The notes under the pieces: generated by a model
Database searches by the model: none
Seen by the model: only the letters and a program-made list of their open reading frames with translations
Told to the model about the DNA's origin: nothing
DNA from: Gammaproteobacteria bacterium
GTDB taxonomy: Bacteria > Pseudomonadota > Gammaproteobacteria > JAURND01
DNA: 64,000 nt
Direction: 5' to 3'
NCBI GenBank assembly: GCA_035546635.1
Contig: DASZWJ010000017.1
Coordinates: forward strand, 62,001-126,000
Shown here: positions 19,224 to 28,498 of the stretch, piece by piece
Numbering within the stretch: the first letter of the stretch is position 1
Layout: each line of letters opens with the position of its first letter
Translations under genes and position numbers: made by a program

Positions 19224-19768
19224 ATGGAATCTTCATCGGAAATCCCTGATATTAAGCAGCAAATCAATCAAATAGCCAATAATCACTCCAATATCCCTAA
19301 TTTTTCAGGACCATTAGGCAAAATATTAGGACTCTTATATTTCACTGGATTTTCTGCAAGCTTTGGGTGGATTGATACGATGTTCAAATAAAGTACTCCA
19401 CCCTAACCCTGCATTACAGTGATTTATCCACTCAAGAAAAAGACCTATTACACGAAGAAGTACTCAATAGCATGGTCAGCACTTATTATAAATTTGTAGC
19501 CTTTGCTGAATCACAACCGACATTAACACTGGAAGAACTCAATAAACTCTATCGCAGCCTACAACCTGCCTTAGGCAAGGATAAACCTGGTGTTCGCGAT
19601 GATGCTTTACATAAATTCGGTTCTTTATTTTTTATGGCGGCACAAGACGTAGAACCCGCATTGCAAAACTTACTAAATCTTATCAATACTCCGCCTGGGC
19701 ATCAATTATCTAGCATAGAGAAACAATTTTCTCGTAGGCGCCATAAGGTAACATTAATACTATTTTAA
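19224..19768 (+). pseudogene. Probable frameshifted gene of unknown function
   Basis: A 55-codon reading frame runs from an ATG at 19224 (MESSSEIPDIKQQINQ) to a TAA at 19389-19391. The next frame is open from 19376 to 19768 but has no usable start before the ATG at 19472. The 32 codons upstream of that ATG (YSTLTLHYSDLSTQEKDLL and so on) read like real coding sequence. A single-base loss in the 16-base overlap would explain both halves as one protein of about 180 residues. Each part is helical; I recognise no domain. The alternative is two short independent genes. Confidence 0.45.
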
Positions 19769-19846
19769 TATTTACACGCTAAAATCCATTACATCGAATC
19801 GAAATAATCCGCAATGCATGTCTTTCTTCTATCGGGGGATGTATTT

Positions 19847-20404
19847 ATGATAACTCCTGCGTGGCAGGTTACTGCTGAAATCCTTAATTCGCTTAATGCT
19901 GTTAATAATTTATTCCTCCAGCTAAGACAGCAGGAATCTCAACGGCTCATTTCTTTGGAAAAAAATTATGAATCTCGATTTAATTCTGCTATTAAGAATT
20001 TTGACCTAGAAGTTGAAAAGCTGAGTAATAATGTAACCGGAAAATCTACTGACTCAAATTTATTCGCGACCAAACTATCGCAATTAAGCACCAATCATCG
20101 AAAAGATACTGCAAAATCAGAGAAGTCTATTAGAAAGCTTGATTATTATCTGCAGAAACTACAAGAAATTATGCATTTAATAATATCACAGCAAGCAAGT
20201 GATAAAAGGCAAGCACAGAAAGATTTAAAATCTATTATTTCTCAATTTCATACTGACTTTCCAAATAGTAAACCCTCGCGGTTATCATTTTTTTCTCGTC
20301 CGACACTGCCACAAATTATCCTCAGTCAGCTGAAAGCTATGGAAAAACAGATCGACAAATTGAACGAATCAGTAGTTTTACCCTCTGCACCTGCACCCAA
20401 ATGA
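19847..20404 (+). CDS. Coiled-coil protein of unknown function
   Basis: The start at 19847 is preferred over an ATG 33 bases upstream because GGGGGA lies 7 bases before it. The 185-aa product has no signal peptide or membrane helix and is mostly amphipathic helix, with heptad-like stretches around residues 15-65 and 80-120 (for example SEKSIRKLDYYLQKLQEI). The C-terminus is Pro/Ala-rich (VVLPSAPAPK). No family recognised. It lies in an accessory pocket with a toxin-antitoxin pair and a broken gene, between core blocks. Confidence 0.6.
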   Translation: MITPAWQVTAEILNSLNAVNNLFLQLRQQESQRLISLEKNYESRFNSAIKNFDLEVEKLSNNVTGKSTDSNLFATKLSQLSTNHRKDTAKSEKSIRKLDYYLQKLQEIMHLIISQQASDKRQAQKDLKSIISQFHTDFPNSKPSRLSFFSRPTLPQIILSQLKAMEKQIDKLNESVVLPSAPAPK

Positions 20405-20500
20405 CTTTTAAAACGCCAAGTGGATTTAAGGAGACAATTGAGCTACCCAAACTCTTTAAATCCCCTCGCAACCCCGTTATCGTTTTTTAAAGAGGAGTAA

Positions 20501-21187
20501 TTAGCCTCCCAAATACAATTCTTTGATCCGGCTGTCCTTCATAAGAACTGCCGCATTACCACTTAAAGCAATACGGCCATTTTCCAATACATAAGCACGT
20601 TGTGCCAGATTTAATGCTAAATGGGCGTTTTGTTCTACCAATAAAATTCCGACGCCTTCTGCATGAATCTTTTTTAACGCAGCAAAAACTTCCAGCATCA
20701 ATTTGGGAGATAAACCCATAGAAGGCTCATCCAGTAATAACAGTTTGGGTTTACGTAATAAGGCACGGGCAATAGCCAACATTTGCTGTTCACCACCTGA
20801 TAAGGTGCCAGCAGCTTGTTTGTGCCGCTCACGCAATTGTGGAAATAATTTATAAACTGCATTGAAATCTAAGTTGCGCACTCCCCAACCGGCTAAGCGC
20901 AAATTTTCGATGACTGTTAAGTCACTAAAAATTCCTCGACCTTCTGGCACATGCGCAATGCCTAAATTAATGCGCTTATGTGAGGGAATGTCAGCTAAAT
21001 CTTGATTCTGATATTTAATAATGCCTTGGTAACGAACCAAACCTGAAATGGCGCGCAAGGTTGAAGTTTTGCCTGCACCGTTACTGCCTAGAAGCGTTAC
21101 AATTTCATTGTCGGCTACTTCTAGTGAAATATCATGCAGCGCGGGAATAGTGCCATATTTTAAACTGAGTTGTGAGATGGTTAGCAT
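20501..21187 (-). CDS. livF: Branched-chain amino-acid ABC transporter, ATP-binding protein LivF
   Basis: LivF is one of two ATPases powering uptake of Leu/Ile/Val. The start at 21187 (MLTISQLSLKYGT) matches the family; the longer in-frame extension to 21343 is encoded by an intergenic palindrome and is rejected. The 228-aa protein has Walker A GSNGAGKTS (about 37-45), signature LSGGEQQML and Walker B LLLLDEPSMGL. It is the last gene of the livKHMGF series, separated from livG by 148 bases filled with a nested palindrome. Confidence 0.94.
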   Translation of the reverse strand: MLTISQLSLKYGTIPALHDISLEVADNEIVTLLGSNGAGKTSTLRAISGLVRYQGIIKYQNQDLADIPSHKRINLGIAHVPEGRGIFSDLTVIENLRLAGWGVRNLDFNAVYKLFPQLRERHKQAAGTLSGGEQQMLAIARALLRKPKLLLLDEPSMGLSPKLMLEVFAALKKIHAEGVGILLVEQNAHLALNLAQRAYVLENGRIALSGNAAVLMKDSRIKELYLGG

Positions 21188-21201
21188 GGTTTTAATTTTT
21201 T

Positions 21202-21322
21202 CCTTCTCCCCTTGTAGGCTAAGGTATGCACATAAGTAGCAACAAATCCTTCTCCCACAAGGGGAGAAGGATTTGTTGCTACTAGTTACTTGTGTGCATA
21301 CCCTAGCTTTGTAGGAGAAAGG
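21202..21322. repeat. Nested family-A palindrome between livG and livF
   Basis: A perfect 21-bp inner inverted repeat (21236-21256 / 21262-21282, core CCTTCTCCC) is enclosed by an outer imperfect pair (21202-21232 / 21291-21322) that itself begins with CCTTCTCCCC. It looks like one element inside another. The outer arm motif GTGCATACCCTAGC also occurs at about 34204-34217. Confidence 0.85.
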
Positions 21323-21335
21323 TAGGTTAAAAAAA

Positions 21336-22091
21336 TCATCCACCCAAATAAGATTGTATAACTTCTGGATGTTTACGAATCATTTCCGGGTCACCTTCTG
21401 CAATAATTTTGCCAAAATTTAACACGGTAATATGCTGGCACAATGACATAACAAAACGCATTTGATGATCGATTAATAAAATGGCTAGCGCTCTTTCTTG
21501 AAATATTTCCTTAATTAAACAACTGAGCTCTACTGTTTCCTGTGGATTCATACCGCAGGCCGGCTCATCCAATAATAATACTTTAGGATTGATCGCCAAG
21601 GCTCTGGCGATTTCAAGACGCCGCTGCAAGCCATAGGGCAAATTTTCGGCATAGGATTGCGCATATTGTGTTAAGCCAAAACGCGCAAGTAAATCATATG
21701 CCATATCCAAAGTAGTTTGTTCTTGTTGTAAAAATCTCGACTGTCGCAACATTGCCGACCGCAAGGGATAATCACAACTACCCACAGCAATTCGGATATT
21801 ATCCAACACAGAAAGTTTTTTAAATAAACGGATGTTTTGAAAAGTGCGGGCAATGCCAGCTCGGGTAATTTGCTCTGTAGTTAAACCATTTAAAGTTTTA
21901 CCATCTAAGCTAATTTCTCCATGCTGTATCGGATAAACGCCGCATAACACATTAAAAAGCGTGGTTTTACCTGCACCATTAGGACCAATCACGCCGGCTA
22001 TTTCACCCGATTGAACTTGGAGATGAAAATCAGTAATCGCGTGCAAGCCACTAAATGTATGCGATAAATTTTTTATGGCCAAGACCGTCAT
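21336..22091 (-). CDS. livG: Branched-chain amino-acid ABC transporter, ATP-binding protein LivG
   Basis: The second ATPase of the transporter, 251 aa. Walker A GPNGAGKTTLFN (about 36-47), the LivG-specific GIARTFQNIRLF, a degenerate signature LPYGLQRRLEIARAL and Walker B VLLLDEPACGMNP are all present. It overlaps the upstream livM by 4 bases (ATGA). Confidence 0.96.
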   Translation of the reverse strand: MTVLAIKNLSHTFSGLHAITDFHLQVQSGEIAGVIGPNGAGKTTLFNVLCGVYPIQHGEISLDGKTLNGLTTEQITRAGIARTFQNIRLFKKLSVLDNIRIAVGSCDYPLRSAMLRQSRFLQQEQTTLDMAYDLLARFGLTQYAQSYAENLPYGLQRRLEIARALAINPKVLLLDEPACGMNPQETVELSCLIKEIFQERALAILLIDHQMRFVMSLCQHITVLNFGKIIAEGDPEMIRKHPEVIQSYLGG

Positions 22092-23035
22092 GCCTTGAGC
22101 GCCTTTTTAGGGCGAAAATATTTCTGACTAGGACGAAACAAGGAAAATTCTTTGTACCCCATAATGCCTGAAGGACGGAAAATCATTAACAAAATTAAAA
22201 TAATCGGCATAATCACCATGCGCCAGGTTGCCAATGGGCGCAATATTTCCATTAATAACGTATATAACGTGCCACCAATAATCGAACCGCTTAATGAACC
22301 TGCACCTCCTAAATAAACCATGATTAATATATCGGTGGATTTAGCCAGATTAAACATGGATGGATTAATAAACTGTAATACATGCGCATAAAGTCCCCCG
22401 GCAATACCCGTAAAAAATGCCGAAATAGCAAACGCCAAAATTTTAGTTTGTCGGGTATTGACACCCATCAATCTTGCAACCATTTCATCTTCACGAATGG
22501 CTAAAATATTACGACCAAAACGCGAATAAACGAGATTGCGCATCAATATAAATGTCACCAGCAACCAGAAAAATACCCAAGGTAATGTCGTCAACTGACT
22601 AATGCCAGATAAACCCCGCGCACCACCGATACTTTGTATATTTTCAATGATGGATTTGACTATCATTAAGAACGCTAAGGTGAGGATAGCTAAATAATCG
22701 CCACGTGTTTTAAATGATAATATTGCTATTAACACCCCCCCGAAGGCTGCAGCAATTCCGCCTGATAAAATACTGATAATAAATAAATTTTCTGGAAAAA
22801 CATGCAGGCTAAATACACTAGCAACATAGGCACCGATAGACATGAAACCGGCATGACCTACCGAAAATTCACCCATGAAGCCATTGACCAAATTTAAACT
22901 TAATGTGAGTATGATATTGATGCCAATGGTCATTAATACTAATTGATAGTAGCTACTTAACCATTGAAATTGCGGTATCAGAAAACTAAATAATCCGATA
23001 AGAATGATGACAGCCAACATAATAAATTTGCGCAT
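22088..23035 (-). CDS. livM: Branched-chain amino-acid ABC transporter, permease LivM
   Basis: A 315-aa polytopic inner-membrane permease with the LivM hallmark GFMGEFSVGHAGFMSIGAY (about 52-70) and the EAA-like loop with AIREDEMVARLMGVNT (about 180-195). It pairs with LivH. It starts 5 bases after livH and overlaps livG. Confidence 0.95.
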   Translation of the reverse strand: MRKFIMLAVIILIGLFSFLIPQFQWLSSYYQLVLMTIGINIILTLSLNLVNGFMGEFSVGHAGFMSIGAYVASVFSLHVFPENLFIISILSGGIAAAFGGVLIAILSFKTRGDYLAILTLAFLMIVKSIIENIQSIGGARGLSGISQLTTLPWVFFWLLVTFILMRNLVYSRFGRNILAIREDEMVARLMGVNTRQTKILAFAISAFFTGIAGGLYAHVLQFINPSMFNLAKSTDILIMVYLGGAGSLSGSIIGGTLYTLLMEILRPLATWRMVIMPIILILLMIFRPSGIMGYKEFSLFRPSQKYFRPKKALKA

Positions 23036-23040
23036 GGTAG

Positions 23041-23916
23041 TTATACCTTCTCCATGAGCATACCGCCAAATAAACCACGGGGACGAAAAATTAAAAACAA
23101 CACCAATAAACCAAAGGCTGCAAAATCACGATAACTGGATGGAAAAAAAGCGACCATATAAATTTCAACAGCACCTAATACAAATCCTCCCAGCATCGCA
23201 CCGCGGATATTACCAATGCCCCCAACCACCGCTGCTGTAAAAGCCTTCCAACCCAAACTCACCCCCATATAAGGATCGATCACTGGATAAGATTGGGCAT
23301 ATAAAACGCCTGCAGCACCTGCTAAAGCCCCGCTGATGGCAAAGGTATACATAATCACTTGGTTTAGCGGTACGCCGATTAAAACTAATTCTTGACTATT
23401 ATTGGCAATGGCACGCTGTGCTAAACCCAGTAACGTACATCGGGATTGCCAATCTAGAATTAACATCAAGGCAACACTGATAGCAATAATTAAAATTTGC
23501 AGCAGAGAAAACGTCAAGCCGTCAAAATGCCAAATCAGATTGGGAACTAAAGTGGGTACATATTGTGGATAAGGATTTTGTATCAAAAATAAATGTTCTA
23601 TGACTAAACCGCAAGCTAAGGCGGTAATCAGCATAGAAACTTTAGGCGCTCTTCGCAGTGGTTTATAGGCCAGCTGTTCTACGCAAACGGCAATGGCTGC
23701 ACTGCCTAGCATACCCAGAGCTAAACTCGGCCAAAAACCAAAATGCAGTCCCAAAGCGCTATATAACCCAACAAAGGCACCCGCCATGAAAATATCGCCG
23801 TGGGCGAAATTGAATAAGCGCAAAATACCATAAACAAGGCTGTAACCTAAGGCGATGAGTGCATAGATACTGCCTAATTGTAGGGCGTTTAAAGTCTGTT
23901 GTAGGAAATAGATCAT
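23041..23916 (-). CDS. livH: Branched-chain amino-acid ABC transporter, permease LivH
   Basis: The start at 23916 (MIYFLQQTLNALQLGSIYAL) gives a 291-aa protein of family length. An upstream in-frame stretch to 24024 partly reads through a palindrome and is unlikely to be translated. The hallmark GYSLVYGILRLFNFAHGDIF (about residues 24-43) and several hydrophobic helices define the LivH permease. It lies 134 bases downstream of the binding-protein gene. Confidence 0.93.
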   Translation of the reverse strand: MIYFLQQTLNALQLGSIYALIALGYSLVYGILRLFNFAHGDIFMAGAFVGLYSALGLHFGFWPSLALGMLGSAAIAVCVEQLAYKPLRRAPKVSMLITALACGLVIEHLFLIQNPYPQYVPTLVPNLIWHFDGLTFSLLQILIIAISVALMLILDWQSRCTLLGLAQRAIANNSQELVLIGVPLNQVIMYTFAISGALAGAAGVLYAQSYPVIDPYMGVSLGWKAFTAAVVGGIGNIRGAMLGGFVLGAVEIYMVAFFPSSYRDFAAFGLLVLFLIFRPRGLFGGMLMEKV

Positions 23917-23990
23917 GCGTGCGTCCAGGTTGCAGATGCAACATGCTAGCAGTGCTAATATCTTCTGCGCAAGCGAAGGTTCTCTTACTA

Positions 23991-24014
23991 TCCTCCTCCC
24001 CTTGTGGGAGAAGG
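23991..24014. repeat. Family-A palindrome, short form
   Basis: CTCCTCCCC / GGGAGAAGG arms around TTGT, a slightly decayed short family-A element in the livK-livH gap. Confidence 0.6.
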
Positions 24015-24050
24015 AAAGAGTCACGACTGATAAGCTACTTCAATCCCATC

Positions 24051-25223
24051 TCACAAACCAGCACTCGCATTAGCTACCCAAACAAACTGATTCCCTTTCA
24101 CTTGCATAATCACAGCACTTTTAACCGGATCGCCTGAATCAGCTGAATATTTAATATCGCCTGTCACACCCGCATACACAGGCAACTTCGCCATGCTGTC
24201 ACGAATGGCCTGACGATCTAATGTCCCTGCGGCAGCAATGGCATTAAACAAAATTTTCGCAGCATCATAGCTTAAAGCCGCCACATCGTCAGGGGTTTTA
24301 CCATAGGCTTTTTGATAATCGGTAACAAATTTCTCAGTCGCTGCTGTTTTGGCATCTGGAGAATAGTGATTCGCAAAATAAGCACCTTCCACAGCACCAT
24401 TGGCTAGTTTGAGCAATTCTGGGCTGCTCCAAGCATCACTACCTAAAAATGCTACCTGTAAACCTAAGCGCTTAGCTTGCTGTGCAATCAGCGGCACATC
24501 ATTGTAATAAGCCGGTAAAAATAATACATCTGGCTTAGCCGCTTTAATCTTAGTTAATTGTGCCGAAAAATCTTTATCATTGGTCGAGTAAGTTTCAAAT
24601 GCGACAACTTTGCCACCTTGTTTTTCAAAATCCTGCTTAAATATAGCGGCTTGACTGGTAGGCGCCTCAGAAGACACATCATATAAAACTGCGGCGGTCT
24701 GATATTTTAAGTTGTTGCGGGCAAAACTGGCTAATACATGACCCTCAAATGGATCGGTAAAACAAGCGCGGAATACATAGTGTTTGGGTTGGCCAGTAGC
24801 GGAATTGCGTGTGGCTTTTGGATTTGTCGACCAGGGGGTAATTAATAGGGTTTTAGCGCCCTCGGCAATTTCCGCAGCTGGAATAGCGCCTAAGCTGGCA
24901 TTTGGTCCAAGAATAGCGACCACGTTATCCTGTGAAATCAGTTTTTGCGCTGCGGAGGCTGATTGATCCGCTTGGGCGCCGTTATCTTGGACATCTAATC
25001 TGACTGGCATTTTTTTGCCATTCACCAGGATGCCGCCTTGTGCATTGATTTCGTTCACAGCCAGCTCCATGCCATTTTTGCTGGAAGCGCCTACTGCAGG
25101 AATGCTGCCGGTTAATTCGACAATGGCACCCACGTTGATGCTGTCACTCGCCAGCTTTTGTTTTTCGCAGCCCACAGTGATTAGACTGGTACAAGCTAAT
25201 AATAAAAATAATAGTTTTTTCAT
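24051..25223 (-). CDS. livK: Branched-chain amino-acid ABC transporter, substrate-binding lipoprotein
   Basis: The start at 25223 is chosen for the AAGGAG site upstream and the lipoprotein signal that follows (MKKLLFLLLACTSLITVGC, lipobox ITVGC, mature Cys about residue 19). The 390-aa protein is a periplasmic-binding fold of the Leu/Ile/Val type with INVGAIVELTGSIPAVG near the N-terminus and AILGPNASLGAIPAAEIAE (about 94-112). Tethered in the envelope, it would deliver amino acids to LivHM. Specificity within the family (Leu, Ile/Val, or other) cannot be told. Confidence 0.92.
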   Translation of the reverse strand: MKKLLFLLLACTSLITVGCEKQKLASDSINVGAIVELTGSIPAVGASSKNGMELAVNEINAQGGILVNGKKMPVRLDVQDNGAQADQSASAAQKLISQDNVVAILGPNASLGAIPAAEIAEGAKTLLITPWSTNPKATRNSATGQPKHYVFRACFTDPFEGHVLASFARNNLKYQTAAVLYDVSSEAPTSQAAIFKQDFEKQGGKVVAFETYSTNDKDFSAQLTKIKAAKPDVLFLPAYYNDVPLIAQQAKRLGLQVAFLGSDAWSSPELLKLANGAVEGAYFANHYSPDAKTAATEKFVTDYQKAYGKTPDDVAALSYDAAKILFNAIAAAGTLDRQAIRDSMAKLPVYAGVTGDIKYSADSGDPVKSAVIMQVKGNQFVWVANASAGL

Positions 25224-25274
25224 GTTGATTCTCCTTGTTAGGATGACAGCCAATACTCAAAATGACAGCTTGAC

Positions 25275-26663
25275 CTATTTCTTCTTAACATGCTCCATCA
25301 AACGTTTTCGACGTTTCACCTGCCGTGGCGTCAGCTCATTTTTTTTATCCTGAAAAGGATTCTCACCACTACGTAATTCTATGCGTATCGGCGTTCCAAC
25401 TAAAGATAATTGTTCACGAAAATAATTGGCCAGATAGCGGCGGTAAGATGATGACAGTGCTTCTGTTTGATTGCCATGAATCACAATAACCGGAGGATTA
25501 CTGCCGCCTACATGGGCATAGCGCAGTTTAATGCGGCGACCTAATACCGCTGGCGGCTGGTGAGACTCTACGGCTTTATTTAACAACTCCGTCAACTTTG
25601 AGGCAGAAAATTTCTTGGTTGCCGAACGGTAAGCTTCTTCAACATCGGGGAATAGCCCCCCCACCCCAGTCCCATGCAGTGCCGAAATATAACGGACACG
25701 CGCATAAGTCACAAATTGCAAACGGCGATCTATGGCTTTACGCATTGAAGCACGCTCATCTTCTGCCAAACCGTCCCATTTATTTACCGCAATCACCAAG
25801 GCTTTTCCAGAATCAATCACAAAACCCAGCAAATGCAAATCCTGCTCGGCAACCCCTTGACGCGCATCAAGGACAAATATCACCACATTGGCCTCATTAA
25901 TCGCCTGCAAAGTTTTAACCACTGAAAATTTTTCTATACCTGCCTCAACACTACGTTTACGCCTAACACCCGCGGTATCGATTAACACATAATCTTTGTC
26001 ACGACGTGTAAAAGGCACAAATACACTGTCACGCGTGGTACCCGGAGCATCATAAACTAGTACTCGCTCTTCTCCGAGAATCCGATTGACCAATGTCGAT
26101 TTTCCAGCATTGGGTCGCCCAACGATGGCAACCCTGATACCCTGTGATTTATTTTCCTGTACTGCTTCAGTCACTGGGAATTGCCGCAACGCGGTTTCTA
26201 ATAAATCATGCACGCCTATGCCTTGTGCTGCGGCAATAGGCAGCACAGGTTCCATTCCCAAAGTATAAAATTCCGCACAAGCAGATTCTTTATTCCCACC
26301 TTCTGCCTTATTAACTACAACATAAATCGTTTTTTGCAAGCGCCGCAATTGTTCAGCAATATGAGAATCCCCCGGTGTTAACCCAACACGCGCATCGACA
26401 ACCCAAAAAATAACATTAGCCTCTTCAATCGCCGCCCAAGTTTGTTTGAGCATCAAAGTTTCAAGATTTTTCTCATCCTGCTCCATACCCCCGGTATCAA
26501 TAACGATAAACGGTCGCTCATTAAATAATCCCTCACCATATTGCCGATCACGCGTCACACCGGGCTCATCAGCCACCAACGCCGTACGAGAACGAGTAAG
26601 ATAATTAAACAAAGTGGATTTACCAACGTTGGGTCTACCAATAATTGCGATGACGGGGATCAT
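25275..26663 (-). CDS. der: Ribosome biogenesis GTPase Der
   Basis: Der (EngA) has two tandem GTPase domains and a KH-like domain and is needed for 50S subunit assembly. The 462-aa protein shows G1 twice: GRPNVGKST (about 8-16) and GRPNAGKST (about 181-189). DTGGME and DTAGVRRKR are the G3 regions, and NKWDG is G4 of domain 2. In domain 1 the G4 motif reads NKAEG, with Glu for the usual Asp. The C-terminal KH-like region ends in a basic tail (RKRLMEHVKKK). It follows bamB by 14 bases. Confidence 0.96.
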   Translation of the reverse strand: MIPVIAIIGRPNVGKSTLFNYLTRSRTALVADEPGVTRDRQYGEGLFNERPFIVIDTGGMEQDEKNLETLMLKQTWAAIEEANVIFWVVDARVGLTPGDSHIAEQLRRLQKTIYVVVNKAEGGNKESACAEFYTLGMEPVLPIAAAQGIGVHDLLETALRQFPVTEAVQENKSQGIRVAIVGRPNAGKSTLVNRILGEERVLVYDAPGTTRDSVFVPFTRRDKDYVLIDTAGVRRKRSVEAGIEKFSVVKTLQAINEANVVIFVLDARQGVAEQDLHLLGFVIDSGKALVIAVNKWDGLAEDERASMRKAIDRRLQFVTYARVRYISALHGTGVGGLFPDVEEAYRSATKKFSASKLTELLNKAVESHQPPAVLGRRIKLRYAHVGGSNPPVIVIHGNQTEALSSSYRRYLANYFREQLSLVGTPIRIELRSGENPFQDKKNELTPRQVKRRKRLMEHVKKK

Positions 26664-26677
26664 ACTGTACCTTACCT

Positions 26678-27811
26678 TTAAATCCGATATTTAATCAACT
26701 TACCATTATTGGTATAGACAAATACCGAATTGCCCTGCACATACGGCGTATCCAATACCCCGCTTTTATCCGCCAACGTGCGCGCAACAAAACTACCATT
26801 ATCAGCAGACAACCAATGCACATAACCCTTACTGTCAGCGACCACCACCGCATTACCCATCACCTGCGGACCAGTCACGCCGCGACCCATTAATTTATCC
26901 TGCTCCCACACCACTTGGCCGCTTCTTCGACTGAAAGCCCATACTTTACTACTCGCATCAGTGACATACACATTGCGATCGTCTATAGCTAAACCTGCAT
27001 AAGAAGAAATATCATGTTGCCACAACAATTCACCTGATCTTAAACCCAGCGCCGATAAATTACCTTGATAAGTAGCAACATAAATAGTATTACCTGCCAC
27101 CGCCAAAGTATCATTAATATCCACCATTTGATCGACGATGGATAAACCACTGGCTTCCGCTACGGCATGCTTCCACAACATCTCCCCATTGGCAATGCTG
27201 AACACGCCCACTTGACCGTTAGCAAAACCTACTACTACTAAATTGCCAGCCACCTTTGGAGATTGTCCACCTCGCAGAATCAAGCTGGGAGTCTCTTCTT
27301 TATAATTCCACACCGGCTGACCAGTTTGCTTGTTTAATGCATACAAATGGTCGTCAATACTCTTGACTAAAACATAAGGAGATTGAGCATTGGGGTTAGC
27401 CAATATTTCATTACTGAGTAAAGTACTCCATAATTTAGCGCCATTAGAACGGCTCAAAGCTAATACCTGACCTTTTTCAGTGCCAACGTAAACTGCACCG
27501 CCATCTACACTGACACCTGTCGTTAAATTTTGTTTCGTATTGACTTGCCAGATGACTCTTCCAGTGCTGGCATCAATTGCAGTAACGCGGCCGGAATAGC
27601 TCGAAGTGTAGATCTGGTTTCCGACCAAGGCTGGAGAGAGTTTAAGATATTCTTTTTTGACACCTTTTCCAGTTTGCGTTGACCAAATTTCTTGTACTGG
27701 GAAGACTGGGGTGAATTCTTGCAGCGGCATGACCACTTCTTTTTTTCCACTGCAAGCTACTAGGGTTAACAAAGCTAATAGGAGGCATGCTGTTTTTAGG
27801 TGTTTTAACAT
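26678..27811 (-). CDS. bamB: Outer-membrane assembly lipoprotein BamB
   Basis: BamB is the beta-propeller lipoprotein of the BAM complex that inserts outer-membrane proteins. The 377-aa protein begins with a lipoprotein signal (lipobox LVACS, Cys about 20). It contains repeated PQQ-type blades such as GRVTAIDASTGRVIWQVNT, GQVLALSRSNGAKLWST and SKVWAFSRRSGQVVWEQ. It sits in the standard order yfgM-bamB-der. Confidence 0.95.
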   Translation of the reverse strand: MLKHLKTACLLLALLTLVACSGKKEVVMPLQEFTPVFPVQEIWSTQTGKGVKKEYLKLSPALVGNQIYTSSYSGRVTAIDASTGRVIWQVNTKQNLTTGVSVDGGAVYVGTEKGQVLALSRSNGAKLWSTLLSNEILANPNAQSPYVLVKSIDDHLYALNKQTGQPVWNYKEETPSLILRGGQSPKVAGNLVVVGFANGQVGVFSIANGEMLWKHAVAEASGLSIVDQMVDINDTLAVAGNTIYVATYQGNLSALGLRSGELLWQHDISSYAGLAIDDRNVYVTDASSKVWAFSRRSGQVVWEQDKLMGRGVTGPQVMGNAVVVADSKGYVHWLSADNGSFVARTLADKSGVLDTPYVQGNSVFVYTNNGKLIKYRI

Positions 27812-27850
27812 GATAGATTCCTGATAATTTTTTGTAAAAAAGCTAAGGCT

Positions 27851-28480
27851 TTAAGAGGGCAGCTGGATAATTCGCATTTGTAAATCTGCATGCAATGGCT
27901 GGTCAGCAGGTATTGCCTGCAAAGCCGCCTGATAAGCCGTACGGGCATCAGCCATTTTACTTTGCGCTAAATAAATATCGCCTTTTACCAAATTAATCGC
28001 AGGTAAGTAACCTTTATTATCCACTTTTTGCAATAGCGAAAGTGCTGCATCGGGTTTTTGTTGTGCCAATAATATACGCGCCGCACGCAATCTGGCAATC
28101 TGGCGGAATGAATCGCCACGTGCATGATCCATTGCCCACTGTAGTTTTTGCAAAGCTCCCGCAGAATTACCTTTTTCTGCAGCAATTTTAGCTTCAAATA
28201 AGGCCGCTATTCCTGCATAAGGGGTTGCACTGAAATTATCTTCCAATTCTTTAGCCAGATCAGCAAATAATTTCATACTTCCATTCGCATAGCCTGCCAA
28301 CATCTGGTCATATAAAAACGAAGCTTTTTCAGCCTGCTGTGCTTTATGCTGCTGCCAAAACTGATAACCAAAACTGATAACTAATCCTAGAACAATTACC
28401 GCGACCAATTGCATACCATTGGCTTTCCACCAGGTTTTTATCGCTTCCCATTGTTCTTGATCGTTGTTGTATTCTTGCAT
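27851..28480 (-). CDS. yfgM: YfgM-type TPR-like inner-membrane protein
   Basis: A 209-aa protein with a short cytoplasmic N-terminus, one membrane helix (about residues 21-38, MQLVAVIVLGLVISFGYQFW) and a periplasmic helical domain with TPR-like pairs (DAALSLLQKVDNKGYLPAINLVKGDIYL). YfgM is an accessory of the SecYEG translocon that cooperates with periplasmic chaperones. Context hisS-yfgM-bamB-der agrees. Confidence 0.92.
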   Translation of the reverse strand: MQEYNNDQEQWEAIKTWWKANGMQLVAVIVLGLVISFGYQFWQQHKAQQAEKASFLYDQMLAGYANGSMKLFADLAKELEDNFSATPYAGIAALFEAKIAAEKGNSAGALQKLQWAMDHARGDSFRQIARLRAARILLAQQKPDAALSLLQKVDNKGYLPAINLVKGDIYLAQSKMADARTAYQAALQAIPADQPLHADLQMRIIQLPS

Positions 28481-28498
28481 GTTGTTCTCCAGAAGTAT

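Noticed and set aside
21188-21343. In-frame N-terminal extension of LivF
   Set aside because: It is encoded by an intergenic palindrome, has no homology to the family and includes low-complexity Cys/Arg residues; MLTISQLSL is the conserved start.
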